From: Mucilaginibacter kameinonensis
GTDB lineage: Bacteria; Bacteroidota; Bacteroidia; Sphingobacteriales; Sphingobacteriaceae
Direction of reading: 5' to 3'
Assembly (NCBI RefSeq): GCF_003675385.1
Contig: NZ_RCWZ01000003.1
Span: 186,001 to 250,000 of the forward strand
DNA: 64,000 nucleotides
In this document: in pieces, positions 48,927-56,554 of the stretch
Numbering within the stretch: position 1 is the stretch's first letter
How the letters are laid out: each line of letters starts with the position of its first letter
Notes under the pieces: generated by a model
The model's database searches: none
Told to the model about the DNA's origin: nothing
What the model saw: the letters and a program-made list of their open reading frames with translations, nothing else
Translations under genes and position numbers: made by a program

Positions 48927-49655
48927 GCTTAGATATGGTTAGGTACTTAGATAATAAAATACAATAATTGGGGTATTAAATCAGGTTCAAAATTTAAAAT
49001 ACCCCGTACATGGAAAAAACAATACCCCTGACTACCGTTATAGTTGGCAAAGATTCACTCTGACAATCATAATCATGCAGATCCATTACGGGATCAAAAA
49101 ACCGAACTTTTTATTTCGTTAGAAGTCGTTAAACAGGTCGATAAAATGAACTTGCAGGCATATAAAAAAGGGAGGTGAGGAACTATTTCCTTGAATTGAA
49201 GTTTTCATTTGTGATAACGGCTGGTTTGCGAATGACTTAATGTCAGCTAAAATATTATTAATATTAACAAATTCAAAGTTTTAATAAAATTATTTAATTG
49301 TATAAAAGACGACATACCAGACGGAAGAGCCCGATGTAAACATGTAAAATAGCCCCGGCTGTAAATGGCTGGATTATTTGAACTACTCTTATCTGTGTCC
49401 GGAAAATCAATAACCGGCAATATGGAAATAGTAAGCTTTGTACCTGTTTGATATGGGCAATCAAGAAAGAACAAGCTGGCTTCCTATGAAAAAACCGGCC
49501 TGATAAAATATCCCACCCTGTTTTGTCAGGAATATGCCTGAAAAATAGCCAGGCAACATATTTTACGTGCCCTTCCCGTTGGTTATACACTATAGCCTGG
49601 CGGGGTGTTATAATCAATCTTCAAAACGCTTTAGAACTTTTCATCAATCAAATTA
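48927..49655. other. Intergenic region upstream of the RHS operon, 729 bp
   Basis: No supported gene. AT-rich; it must contain the promoter of the RHS operon, but no confident match to the Bacteroidetes consensus was found. Confidence 0.5.
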
Positions 49656-50036
49656 ATGGTCAGGCATATCCGACATTTTGATAACCTGTTTCACAAACTC
49701 GCAGTTTTCTTTGGCAGCGCTGAATTTCGAATCAGGGAGAATAAAACCAAGGCATTATGCCGACAATACCTTTACGACAGATTCATTGAGTTTTACCTGC
49801 GGAGCAGCGTCAAAGGACGGAAGATCATGTCCAATTTAATACCACGGATCATCAGTGAACTGGAATCGAGAGGTATTTCAGAGGTCAGCGCGGTGATCAA
49901 TAACCAGAATATTGTTGCACAGAAAGTCCTGCTCAAAGCCGGCTTTGCTTACCGGAGCAAATTTGATATAAACCAGGGATTTTACCAATATCAGCAACAG
50001 CCTTCGCTCCCGGTTAACTGGCGACAGGTCGGTTAA
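49656..50036 (+). CDS. GNAT acetyltransferase-like protein, probably truncated
   Basis: In the 126-residue frame only the C-terminal two thirds look like a GNAT fold: a beta strand and acetyl-CoA loop (EFYLRSSVKGRKIMSNLI), then ISELESRGISEVSAVI and NNQNIVAQKVLLKAGF, the usual end of the domain. The N-terminal strands of a normal ~150-residue GNAT protein are missing and the first 40 residues look unrelated. It is probably a decayed gene at the border of the accessory region. The loop lacks the full Q/R-x-x-G-x-G/A consensus. Confidence 0.45.
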   Translation: MVRHIRHFDNLFHKLAVFFGSAEFRIRENKTKALCRQYLYDRFIEFYLRSSVKGRKIMSNLIPRIISELESRGISEVSAVINNQNIVAQKVLLKAGFAYRSKFDINQGFYQYQQQPSLPVNWRQVG

Positions 50037-50120
50037 TTGGTCCAATCGCGTTCCATAAAACGTTTTTGGACAAACTTCGACTTGATTCCTCTAACATTTA
50101 TAAGAGTAAATTTTAGTCCA

Positions 50121-50280
50121 TAAAAAAAGTTGTCAATAAAATTGACAACTTGCTTAAAATAGTACTCAAACCCGATGTCCTCACGAACCAATTCATTAAC
50201 GACCTGAAGCGATTTGCCGCTCTATTCGATGGTTAAGGCTGATATTACAAAATCTAACCCGTTTTTGGTCGAACCTGAAA
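50121..50280 (+). repeat. Dispersed ~160-bp repeat, copy A
   Basis: It begins with a 25-bp palindrome (AAGTTGTCAAT, 3-nt loop, ATTGACAACTT at 50127-50151) and reads through in one frame to a stop at 50234-50236 (VLKPDVLTNQFINDL, then LFDG). A conserved CTAACCCGTTTTT block follows. Related copies are at 53955, 56316 and 59664. Weaker similarity continues for about 70 bp past the end given. There is no ATG in the frame. This copy lies in the 414-bp gap upstream of the DoxX gene, where I see no other feature. Confidence 0.7.
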
Positions 50281-50450
50281 TAATTCTTTGATTTGACAAT
50301 TGCTTTGGGGGACAGGCGTCAAGTTATAATAGCTGTTTAATATTATTTATCAATATATTCAATAAAATCGTATTTCAGGAAAGAATGACTAATTGTTTAC
50401 GCAAATGCATCCGGCAAGCGCATTTATTCGTAGTTCTTATAAACGCACCT

Positions 50451-50993
50451 ATGAGAAACTGGCCGTTGATACGACAATTGATCCGCCTGGAGCGCAGTTC
50501 CGTCGAGTGGAAAGCACGCAACGGCCTTAATATCCTGCGGGTATCACTCGGCCTGGTGTTTATCTGGTTCGGCGTACTCAAATTCTTTCACGGTGTCAGC
50601 CCGGCAGAAGAGATCGCCGGCCGGACCATCCTCAAACTTACTTTCGGCACGGTTAAACCGGCCGTTTCCCTGCCGGTACTGGCCATCTGGGAATGCACCA
50701 TCGGGCTGGGCCTGCTGTTCCGCCGCTGGCTGACACTGACCCTCGGTCTCCTTTACCTTCAGATGATCGGCACCTTTCTGCCGCTCTGTTTTTTTCCGCA
50801 GGAAACGTTCAGCGCACTTTTTATCCCGACCCTGCTCGGCCAATACATTATAAAAAATATTGTGCTCTTATCCGGCGCTATCGTTTTAGGTGCCACCGTC
50901 AGGGGCGGCAAACTGACTGCCAAAGCCGATACCATTTGGTCCTTGACCCTGAAGTTGCGGTCGCCGCGCAAGCCGGTGTCCCAAAGTGTTTAA
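50451..50993 (+). CDS. DoxX-like membrane protein
   Basis: I use the ATG at 50451 (MRNWPLIRQLIRLERSS), giving 180 residues; an earlier ATG at 50385 adds 22 residues that look non-native. Four hydrophobic segments are visible, beginning with ILRVSLGLVFIWFGVLKFF and followed by a WECTIGLGLLF region, a TLGLLYLQMIGTFLPL segment and a C-terminal GQYIIKNIVLLSGAIVLG. This four-helix pattern with FGVLKF and IIKN is characteristic of the DoxX/DUF417-like family, small inner-membrane proteins linked to quinone or redox stress functions. It lies 123 bp upstream of an ECF sigma gene on the same strand. Confidence 0.72.
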   Translation: MRNWPLIRQLIRLERSSVEWKARNGLNILRVSLGLVFIWFGVLKFFHGVSPAEEIAGRTILKLTFGTVKPAVSLPVLAIWECTIGLGLLFRRWLTLTLGLLYLQMIGTFLPLCFFPQETFSALFIPTLLGQYIIKNIVLLSGAIVLGATVRGGKLTAKADTIWSLTLKLRSPRKPVSQSV

Positions 50994-51116
50994 AATCAGG
51001 CAAACAACTTTTTCTCAGCCGTGTTATAACTAACATAAAGACCCCTGCTTTTTTATCATTAATCCGGCTTGCCAGACCCACCGATAACCATTCAGAAAAA
51101 AGGTCAAAGGTGAACT

Positions 51117-51695
51117 ATGGCCAGACGCGAGATCAAACTCAGCGAAGAACTGCTGATCCGCGCGATACAGGAAAAAACCGACCTGGGTGCGAAAGCGCTG
51201 TATGATATGTATGCCGGCTCGCTGCTGGGTGTGATCAGCCGCATCGTTCCTGAAAGTAGCTTAGCTGAAGACATTTTGCAGGAACTGTTCCTGAAAATCT
51301 GGAACTCTTTTGACAAATATGATGCCTTAAAAGGCCGCCTCTTTACCTGGATGGTCAACCTCGCTCGGAACCTGGCCATTGACGCCCTCCGTAAAAAAGA
51401 TTACCGGCAGCAGGCGCTGCACGTGAACCTTGCCGAATATGGCAACGAATTGGTGCAGGCGTCCCCGCAATTCGATCCCACCGACTTCAAACTCGTGCGC
51501 TCGGCTGTCGTTAACCTGCCGGACAAGGAACGCCAGGTACTGGAACTCATCTATTTTAAAGGCTTTAAACATACCGAGGTCGCCGAGGCCCTGCAAATGC
51601 CGCTGGGCACCGTGAAAACCCTTTGCCGCGCCGCAATAAACAAATTAAGGGAATACTACCTGTCCGACAGGCGAATAGTTGCCTGTAGCGCTTAA
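51117..51695 (+). CDS. ECF sigma factor (paralogue 1)
   Basis: The 192-residue protein has sigma region 2 (ALYDMYAGSLLGVISRIV, AEDILQELFLKIWNSF, GRLFTWMVNLARNLAIDALR) and region 4 (LPDKERQVLELIYFKGFKHTEVAEAL with recognition helix MPLGTVKTLCRAAINKL). It is clearly related to the sigma factor at 58016-58591 and to SigK/RpoE-like stress factors. No anti-sigma gene is next to it. Neighbours are a DoxX-like gene upstream and, convergently, a DUF4142 gene with a Tat-like signal. Confidence 0.88.
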   Translation: MARREIKLSEELLIRAIQEKTDLGAKALYDMYAGSLLGVISRIVPESSLAEDILQELFLKIWNSFDKYDALKGRLFTWMVNLARNLAIDALRKKDYRQQALHVNLAEYGNELVQASPQFDPTDFKLVRSAVVNLPDKERQVLELIYFKGFKHTEVAEALQMPLGTVKTLCRAAINKLREYYLSDRRIVACSA

Positions 51696-51740
51696 CTTAA
51701 ACTCGGTCCCGTAGTTTCTCCGGGAAAAACCAAATAAAAA

Positions 51741-51759
51741 GGCGGGATCTTATCCCGCC
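51741..51759 (-). terminator. Terminator between the sigma factor and DUF4142 genes
   Basis: GGCGGGAT (51741-51748) and ATCCCGCC (51752-51759) form a perfect 8-bp stem with a CTT loop. On the minus strand it is followed by TTTTTATTTGG, so it terminates the DUF4142 transcript. It may also stop the convergent sigma transcript, but the plus-strand T content is weaker. Confidence 0.8.
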
Positions 51760-51789
51760 TAATAAATACCGCGTATTTAAATAATAATT

Positions 51790-52359
51790 TTAAGCACCCA
51801 ATTCTTTTATTATCCGGCTCGTTATGGCCACATGCTCTTTAAATACCGCAAGTGACAATGTGGCCAAGTGTCTGCCCTGGTTTTCAGCTGCACCTGCCAT
51901 TTTTCCTTTGCTGATGTAGTTTTGCGCGAGGTCACGTAAAAACTCGTGGTTCTCTAATTGCGCTTTGATGTAGGCTTTGTCAAATTCAGGACCTGCAGGG
52001 GTGGACTTGATCTTTTCCAATGTGGCTTTTGCTTTGGCATCCATCATCGGTACTGGTGTTCCCAGGTCTTTCAGCACACCCGTTACCGCAATAGCTTCCC
52101 CGAGTTCGAAACCCGCAAATTCTTTCGCGTTTTTGTTGGTGGCTTTATTCACCGCGATTTGGCTGGTCGCCAGAGATAATTCGGCCGGGCCGATTACGCC
52201 CATACGGAATTCTTTTTCGTTGGCTGCCATTGGATTGTCGACAACAGTTGCTGCTTCGGCATTAAAAGATGTTAGCATACCGCCCGCTACTGTCAGGCCT
52301 GCGCTCAATGCTATAGATTTTTTTAAAAAATCTCTGCGCTCAATTGTGTTGTCTTTCAT
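51790..52359 (-). CDS. DUF4142 protein with Tat-like signal
   Basis: The 189-residue protein starts with a twin-arginine-type leader (RRDFLKKSIALSAGLTVAGG) and a probable cleavage after NAEAA. The mature part is the helical, ferritin-like DUF4142 domain (about 45-187: AELSLATSQIAVNKATNKNAKEFA, AYIKAQLENHEFLRDLAQNYI, LAVFKEHVAITSRIIKEL). Such proteins are periplasmic or outer-membrane stress-related proteins of unknown activity. A Tat leader fits the tatA gene at 57837. The start is 64 bp after the stop of the metallo-beta-lactamase remnant on the same strand. Confidence 0.82.
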   Translation of the reverse strand: MKDNTIERRDFLKKSIALSAGLTVAGGMLTSFNAEAATVVDNPMAANEKEFRMGVIGPAELSLATSQIAVNKATNKNAKEFAGFELGEAIAVTGVLKDLGTPVPMMDAKAKATLEKIKSTPAGPEFDKAYIKAQLENHEFLRDLAQNYISKGKMAGAAENQGRHLATLSLAVFKEHVAITSRIIKELGA

Positions 52360-52423
52360 GTTGATTGTATTTAAAATTTTAATTTTTGATATTTTAAGGT
52401 TCTTCCTAAAGAACTAAAAGCAA

Positions 52424-52960
52424 TTATTCTTGACTGATCACTACAGCGTCACCCGGCTCTCCCGCACTGTAAAATTTAATATTGTTCTTTTCAAAATGTT
52501 CCGTGTAATTTTCATACTGCTGTTTTAAAAAGAAAGGTTTGGCATAGCCGTCGTGTACCGGCATCACCTCTTTCGGCTTGATCCGGTCAGCGAGCCCGGG
52601 AACCGCAAGTTCGGTAGTAAAGGGCGCCATAATTGGTAGGATCAGCAGGGGTATACCCTGATATTCATTTAATTTTTCATCGAAGGAATCTACGGGATGA
52701 AGGACAATCCGATCAATGACATAAGCCTGCATATCAGGTGCCCGACTATTCAGCAAAGGCTCATGCTTAACATTAATGACCTGCAACAGAAAATGCCCGA
52801 GCGCCATTTCACCTTCTTCGACAATTATACTTTCCAGGCCGGCTTCCTCAAGTTCCTCGGAAACCTCTGCGTTGGTATAGATGGTCGCGTGGCTTAACCC
52901 GATGATCTTGGTGAGGTTATCGGTGTCCAAATGGTCCGGATGGTTATGGGTAATGATCAC
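52424..52960 (-). pseudogene. Metallo-beta-lactamase-fold hydrolase, 5'-truncated
   Basis: The visible frame starts at a GTG inside the zinc motif: THNHPDHLD (HxHxDH) is at residues 4-12, whereas intact UlaG/YtnP-like members have about 50-60 residues before it. The frame continues upstream (VDINAVII) to about 52981 and then meets the truncated XRE gene. The remainder is typical of the fold: later His residues in HEPLLNS, VLHPVDSF and MPVHDGYAKPFF, ending EPGDAVVI. With the first strands lost it is probably inactive. The junction looks like a recombination or deletion breakpoint. Confidence 0.7.
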
Positions 52961-52971
52961 CGCGTTGATAT

Positions 52972-53127
52972 CTACAAATGGTCTACAGTCAATTTAACAT
53001 GTCCCAGTTCGATCTTACTGAAAGTATTTTGAGATATATTGAGTTTGTAAGCAACATAATACTGGCTGTAATTTTTGGACTCCCGGATTGTCCGGATGCG
53101 CAATGAAACATCTTTTTCGCTGACCAT
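52972..53127 (-). pseudogene. XRE-family regulator, 3'-truncated copy
   Basis: From the ATG at 53127 (MVSEKDVSLRIRTIRE) the frame encodes most of an XRE helix-turn-helix (NYSQYYVAYKLNISQNTFSKIELGHVKLTVD) and then stops after two foreign codons. The paralogue at 58599-58835 continues for 29 more residues. The divergence falls exactly where the metallo-beta-lactamase frame begins. A longer upstream frame to 53211 exists in both copies but adds an unlikely N-terminus. Confidence 0.7.
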
Positions 53128-53226
53128 GAATTTTTGCTGATCTTTAAACAAAAAACGAAAAAAACAGATCATCGGTTTTTCATGGAAACCCATAGCCCCT
53201 TTTCTCCCCAAATATCGATTTTAAAA

Positions 53227-53245
53227 GCGGGGGCTATAACCCCGC
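53227..53245 (-). terminator. Terminator downstream of DUF6799 gene (copy 1)
   Basis: GCGGGG (53227-53232) and CCCCGC (53240-53245) form a 6-bp GC stem, followed on the minus strand by TTTTAAAA, 18 bp past the DUF6799 stop. The same hairpin is at 58935-58953. Confidence 0.7.
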
Positions 53246-53263
53246 ATCTCAATTACCGGATCC

Positions 53264-53584
53264 TTACATCTTCATGGTGGTATCCTTCATCATTTTCTTG
53301 TGTTTCATCTTCATCGGCTTCTCAATCGTACCATCCATGTTGACACACTGGCCGTTTTTAAGCATCATACTTTTGCCGTCCTTCATTTTGACCATGCCAT
53401 CAGTCGTCACCATCGTACCATTGGACATTGTCATATCCTTATCCATCATCATGGTTTTGCCCTCTTTCATAACCATCATTTTCCCGTCTTTCATCATCAC
53501 CCCATCCTTCATTTTCATGTGCGTTTGGGCCATGACACCCGCGCTGAACAACAGGGCCATTAATGCCATCAATAACTTTCTCAT
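53264..53584 (-). CDS. Methionine/lysine-rich DUF6799-like exported protein (copy 1)
   Basis: The start at 53584 (MRKLLMALMALLFSAGVMAQ) gives a normal signal peptide and 106 residues; nine extra upstream codons to 53611 are unlikely. The mature protein is built of short repeats of the form MKDGKMMVM, TMSNGTMV, MVKMKDGKSMML, NGQCVNMDGTIEKP, with about a quarter Met and one Cys. DUF6799 proteins share this 'dG.M..dG.v' repeat pattern. Their function is unknown; metal binding by the Met residues is a reasonable guess. It is nearly identical to the product at 58972-59292 (two residue differences seen, Thr/Met and Met/Val). Confidence 0.8.
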   Translation of the reverse strand: MRKLLMALMALLFSAGVMAQTHMKMKDGVMMKDGKMMVMKEGKTMMMDKDMTMSNGTMVTTDGMVKMKDGKSMMLKNGQCVNMDGTIEKPMKMKHKKMMKDTTMKM

Positions 53585-53954
53585 AATTTTTTGATTTACA
53601 GTTTTTAACACAACCGGAACCAGTAGAAAATGTTTACAAAATCACCACTCCTATACAGGATAATTTACTGCAAATCAATTATTTTAAATCTCAACTGATA
53701 GTTGAAAAAAGCGATGGCAATGCTATTGACGTGACTTGAAAGTAAACAATAGTGGTGTCGGCGTTTTATGCAATGGCACGCTTTCAGGAGAAATCAAGAC
53801 CGAATAGCTTGCAATAAGAATTTGCGGAGTAAAGCGCCGCAACAAAATGTAAATGATGATAAATTCGTTCAAAGAATATATGCTCTTCGATCGTCATTTA
53901 CGCCCGTGCACGGCCGATATCCTGAGGATTGCCGCTAAGTTCTCTGAGCGATCG

Positions 53955-54111
53955 TAAAAAAAGTTGTCAAATTTTTTGACAACTTGCCTAAAATAGTACT
54001 CAAACCCGTCATCTACACGAACCAATTTATAGATGACCTTAAAAGGTTTGTGGCTCTATTTGATGATTAAGGCCGATTTCGGAAGATCTAACCCGTTTTA
54101 AATCGAACCTT
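53955..54111 (+). repeat. Dispersed ~160-bp repeat, copy B
   Basis: It has a 25-bp palindrome at 53961-53985 (11-bp arms), then an open frame (VLKPVIYTNQFIDDLKRFVALFDD) with a stop at 54068-54070 and the CTAACCCGTTTT block. It is part of the 1.1-kb duplication. Confidence 0.75.
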
Positions 54112-54179
54112 AAAACATCGTTAAATTTGATGATCAATTTTAGCAACGGAGAAAAGTTGATAATAGTTGTTTAATGTTT

Positions 54180-54276
54180 TTTATATAGGTTCGAGCCCAT
54201 TAGGGTGCACAAGGTTTGACATTTAATGCAAAGCCGTAACCGGCGGGGAAAGATTTTTCTCCGCCGGTTTTTTTGT
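54180..54276 (+). ncRNA. Candidate small RNA ending in a strong terminator
   Basis: No gene precedes the terminator at 54238-54276 on the plus strand for several kilobases except short repeats, so a short transcript from the TATAGGTTCG region (near-match to TAnnTTTG, with TTG about 16 bp upstream) is possible. It would contain GGTTCGAGCCCATTAG, which is also one arm of the 59886-59935 palindrome. It is not a tRNA: no cloverleaf fits. Within the 54112-54428 gap nothing else is seen. Confidence 0.3.
54238..54276 (+). terminator. Rho-independent terminator
   Basis: AACCGGCGG (54238-54246) pairs with CCGCCGGTT (54261-54269). The stem extends inward through a G-T pair and A-T pairs, and TTTTTTTG follows on the plus strand. 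It is the strongest plus-strand terminator in the window. Confidence 0.8.
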
Positions 54277-54428
54277 TTTAATAAGAATTACAAAAGTATT
54301 AAGAAGCTACCTGTCAGCTTTATTGTCTACTTATATACATTTTGAAAATACCGTGAAAACACCTGATATTAACAAAATAATTTGTTTTAACTTGTGCTAT
54401 AATATAAAGAAATCTTAATATTAAAGCC

Positions 54429-54830
54429 ATGAAGAAGACAGTTTTTATTTTGTTAGCATCAGTGAATTGTTTATTAATTTTTAAATTGAGTGCTCAACAG
54501 GCAAATAAACTTCGTAAAGTTACAGACAAATCAAAACTCGACTGTGAAAAGTGTTATTTTCAATCTATGGAGTACTCCCAAGGGTCTACAGCGACACTAA
54601 ACTCCATTTGGTTATTTCAATGTAGGAATGGCGCATGGATTAGAATAAAAAAGGCTCCCAAAGGGGTTACATCTAAAGAAAACCAAGAAGTAGGTAACGA
54701 TAAGCACAATAAAGACTGCAAATTTTGCGAAGTACAGAGTCTCTACTATTCAGAAGGTGCTATTTATTCATTTGGGACACAGTTAAATATCTGCAGAAAT
54801 GGGAATTGGGTGCCTTATTCCAAGAAATAA
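54429..54830 (+). CDS. Small secreted protein with two CxxC repeats
   Basis: The 133-residue protein has a signal peptide (about 1-22, ending KLSAQ) and two copies of one motif: CEKCYFQSMEYSQGS with CRNGAWI (about 39-73) and CKFCEVQSLYYSEGA with CRNGNWV (about 97-129). The three Cys per repeat suggest disulfide or metal binding. The pattern resembles DUF1496-type domains (CxxxG..YS.GA...C..G.W). It is lower in GC than its surroundings, like the next gene 95 bp downstream. Confidence 0.65.
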   Translation: MKKTVFILLASVNCLLIFKLSAQQANKLRKVTDKSKLDCEKCYFQSMEYSQGSTATLNSIWLFQCRNGAWIRIKKAPKGVTSKENQEVGNDKHNKDCKFCEVQSLYYSEGAIYSFGTQLNICRNGNWVPYSKK

Positions 54831-54925
54831 TTACAACATCAAAGTAATTTGTCTTGCGTTGGATTTAATTACGAACCATAGCAATAACAGCCAATTTTTT
54901 TTACTTTTTAACCTAATTTTACAAT

Positions 54926-56044
54926 ATGGGAAAATCCAAATCTAAGGTCAAACGAAAGCTTAAGACCGGGGCTATCCCGTCGCCAAGGTGGGCGCTAGCC
55001 GCAGCCACGCCTTATAAACCCGTTGGAACGACTCCAAATAATTTTTTAATTCAACTACCACCACGTTTGTACATTTGGGGTAACGATCAATACGGTGATT
55101 GTGTTACCGCTGAAGAAGCATTCGCGAAAGCTTGTAGCCATCCTGAGATTGATTTTCCTAATGAAATGGCTATAGTATGGGCATCAGATCATGGCGTTCT
55201 TAATGGTGCACAAATTAGTTATGTATTAGATCAAATGCAGGTAAGTGGATTTGTAATGGACGGTGTTATGTTTAACAATGGTGGATATAGTCCTGTTAAT
55301 TGGAATGATGGGTCAATATTAAGAAACGCGGTAACTAACGGACCGGTAAAATTAGGTGTAGGTGGAAATCAAATTCTTCAAATATGCGAAAATAGTGGGC
55401 GGCGTGTATGGTTTGCAACTAACCTTAATAAAGAGGGTGCAGACAATACTCATTGTATAAGTTTATGCGGATATGGCACATTATCCTGGTTGGCAAATCA
55501 GTTTGGCGTTCCATTGCCTGCCGGCATAAACGGGCAGGCTTTAGGTTATACATTTTTTAGTTGGTGTTCATTCGGTATAATTGATGAAATATCCTTACAT
55601 AATATAACGAGTGAGGCTTGGGTTAGGAATCCAACAACAGTTATAAAGAATCCAAGACGAGTTGTATTAAAAGCACTTGGTGATCAAATAGGTTCTTTTC
55701 TTTCTCATAATGGAGGAAAATTGTCGCTTATGAATGGCATAGATTATTCCAACGGATTATTTATGATGGAGAATTTACCTGATTACGGTTTGGTTTTTTC
55801 GTGTGCAAGTACTGAAATAAATGAATATCTTTCTCATGCCTATGCCAAACCTTGCCTTCAGCCGATTTATCAGGGGCATGGCGAACTTTGGAAATTTCAT
55901 CAAATTAGACCCAATGAAAACATTTTCGCGTTTGAGTGTAGCGGTTCCGAAAACGGGCTATTTCTTTCGCATGCCTTAGGTCAAATAAATCTTCAAAACG
56001 GCAATCAAGGTCCTGGTGAATGGTGGGCTATAGAAGATCATTAA
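54926..56044 (+). CDS. Papain-like cysteine protease domain fused to a trefoil-like repeat domain
   Basis: The 372-residue protein has a basic N-terminus (KSKSKVKRKLK) with no signal peptide. It has Cys59 in DQYGDCVTAEEA, His176 in NTHCISLCGYG and a following FSWCSFGIID (Trp213), an order and spacing like those of C1/C39-type papain-fold peptidases. Residues of about 250-372 hold three related segments (SFLSHNGGKLSLMNG, YLSHAYAKPC, LFLSHALGQINLQNG), each followed by a Trp/Phe element, suggesting a three-fold beta-trefoil (ricin- or fascin-like) binding domain. AT-rich codon use suggests recent acquisition. It may be an effector or defence-type protein, but this is inference. Confidence 0.6.
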   Translation: MGKSKSKVKRKLKTGAIPSPRWALAAATPYKPVGTTPNNFLIQLPPRLYIWGNDQYGDCVTAEEAFAKACSHPEIDFPNEMAIVWASDHGVLNGAQISYVLDQMQVSGFVMDGVMFNNGGYSPVNWNDGSILRNAVTNGPVKLGVGGNQILQICENSGRRVWFATNLNKEGADNTHCISLCGYGTLSWLANQFGVPLPAGINGQALGYTFFSWCSFGIIDEISLHNITSEAWVRNPTTVIKNPRRVVLKALGDQIGSFLSHNGGKLSLMNGIDYSNGLFMMENLPDYGLVFSCASTEINEYLSHAYAKPCLQPIYQGHGELWKFHQIRPNENIFAFECSGSENGLFLSHALGQINLQNGNQGPGEWWAIEDH

Positions 56045-56554
56045 AAAAGTATGTTAAAAAACACATATAATTTAAATAACAAGGCTATGCCTGTATTTAA
56101 TTGGTGCAGAAGTTGCCCATTAAGGTTCATCAAAATCCTTTAGCAAGTTAGCTAGAAGCCGCATATCATCTAAAAAATGGTGCGTAAGTTGCACATTTTG
56201 GCGCACCTTTAGATGCACCCAACTGTGTGCTTCTCGAACCAATTTGTGAGTGACCTCCAATTATTTAATTCATTATCAATAACATAGATCACGTCAAGCG
56301 ATGTGCTTTTTATCACTCGAACCAGCCGTCCACGCGAGCCAGTTTATAGATGATCTTAAAAGTTTTGCGGCGCTTTTTCATGTTTAAGGCCGGTTTGAAA
56401 TATCTTCTCAGCTTTTAATTGAACCACAGCCATTACAAGCGAACTTATAAGCATTGTAAATAGCTCGGTTTGAATCTCAATTATTCGGTATTAGAAAATT
56501 AGTTGGGTGTTTTAAAATTGATGACTTTTTGTAAAAGGTAGTGTTCAAGCCTTA
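56045..56554. other. Intergenic region with repeat fragments and a hairpin
   Basis: No gene. It contains dispersed-repeat copy D (56316-56427), a smaller fragment of the same repeat at about 56235-56262 (CGAACCAATTTGTGAGTGACC), and a hairpin GGTGCG (56179-56184) / CGCACC (56202-56207) with a 17-nt loop. Confidence 0.6.
56316..56427 (+). repeat. Dispersed repeat, degenerate copy D
   Basis: The palindromic start is missing, but the frame LEPAVHASQFIDDLKSFAALFHV ends at a stop at 56385-56387, aligned with the stops of copies A to C. AATATCTTCTCAGCTTTTAATTGAACCA resembles the 3' part of copy C. Confidence 0.6.

Larger units (their letters stand above)
52982..54111. repeat. ~1.1-kb duplicated segment, copy 1
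   Basis: It matches 58690-59817 at an offset of about 5,708 bp with scattered substitutions and a few indels. It contains the truncated XRE gene, a hairpin terminator, the DUF6799 gene, the ~370-bp upstream region and dispersed-repeat copy B. The left edge coincides with the gene-fusion point at about 52982. Confidence 0.85.

Noticed and set aside
49247..49617. Overlapping short minus-strand frames upstream of the GNAT-like gene
   Set aside because: Low-complexity hydrophobic/basic translations without family features; treated as intergenic.
53274..53594. Plus-strand frames over the DUF6799 gene, one very His-rich (also at 58982-59302)
   Set aside because: ATG codons read as CAT on the other strand, so a Met-rich gene automatically gives a His-rich antisense frame. 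The minus-strand frame has a normal signal peptide and terminator.
54181..54230. tRNA-like GGTTCGAGCCC near 54188
   Set aside because: It resembles a T-arm, but no acceptor, D- or anticodon stem can be folded from the AT-rich sequence upstream.
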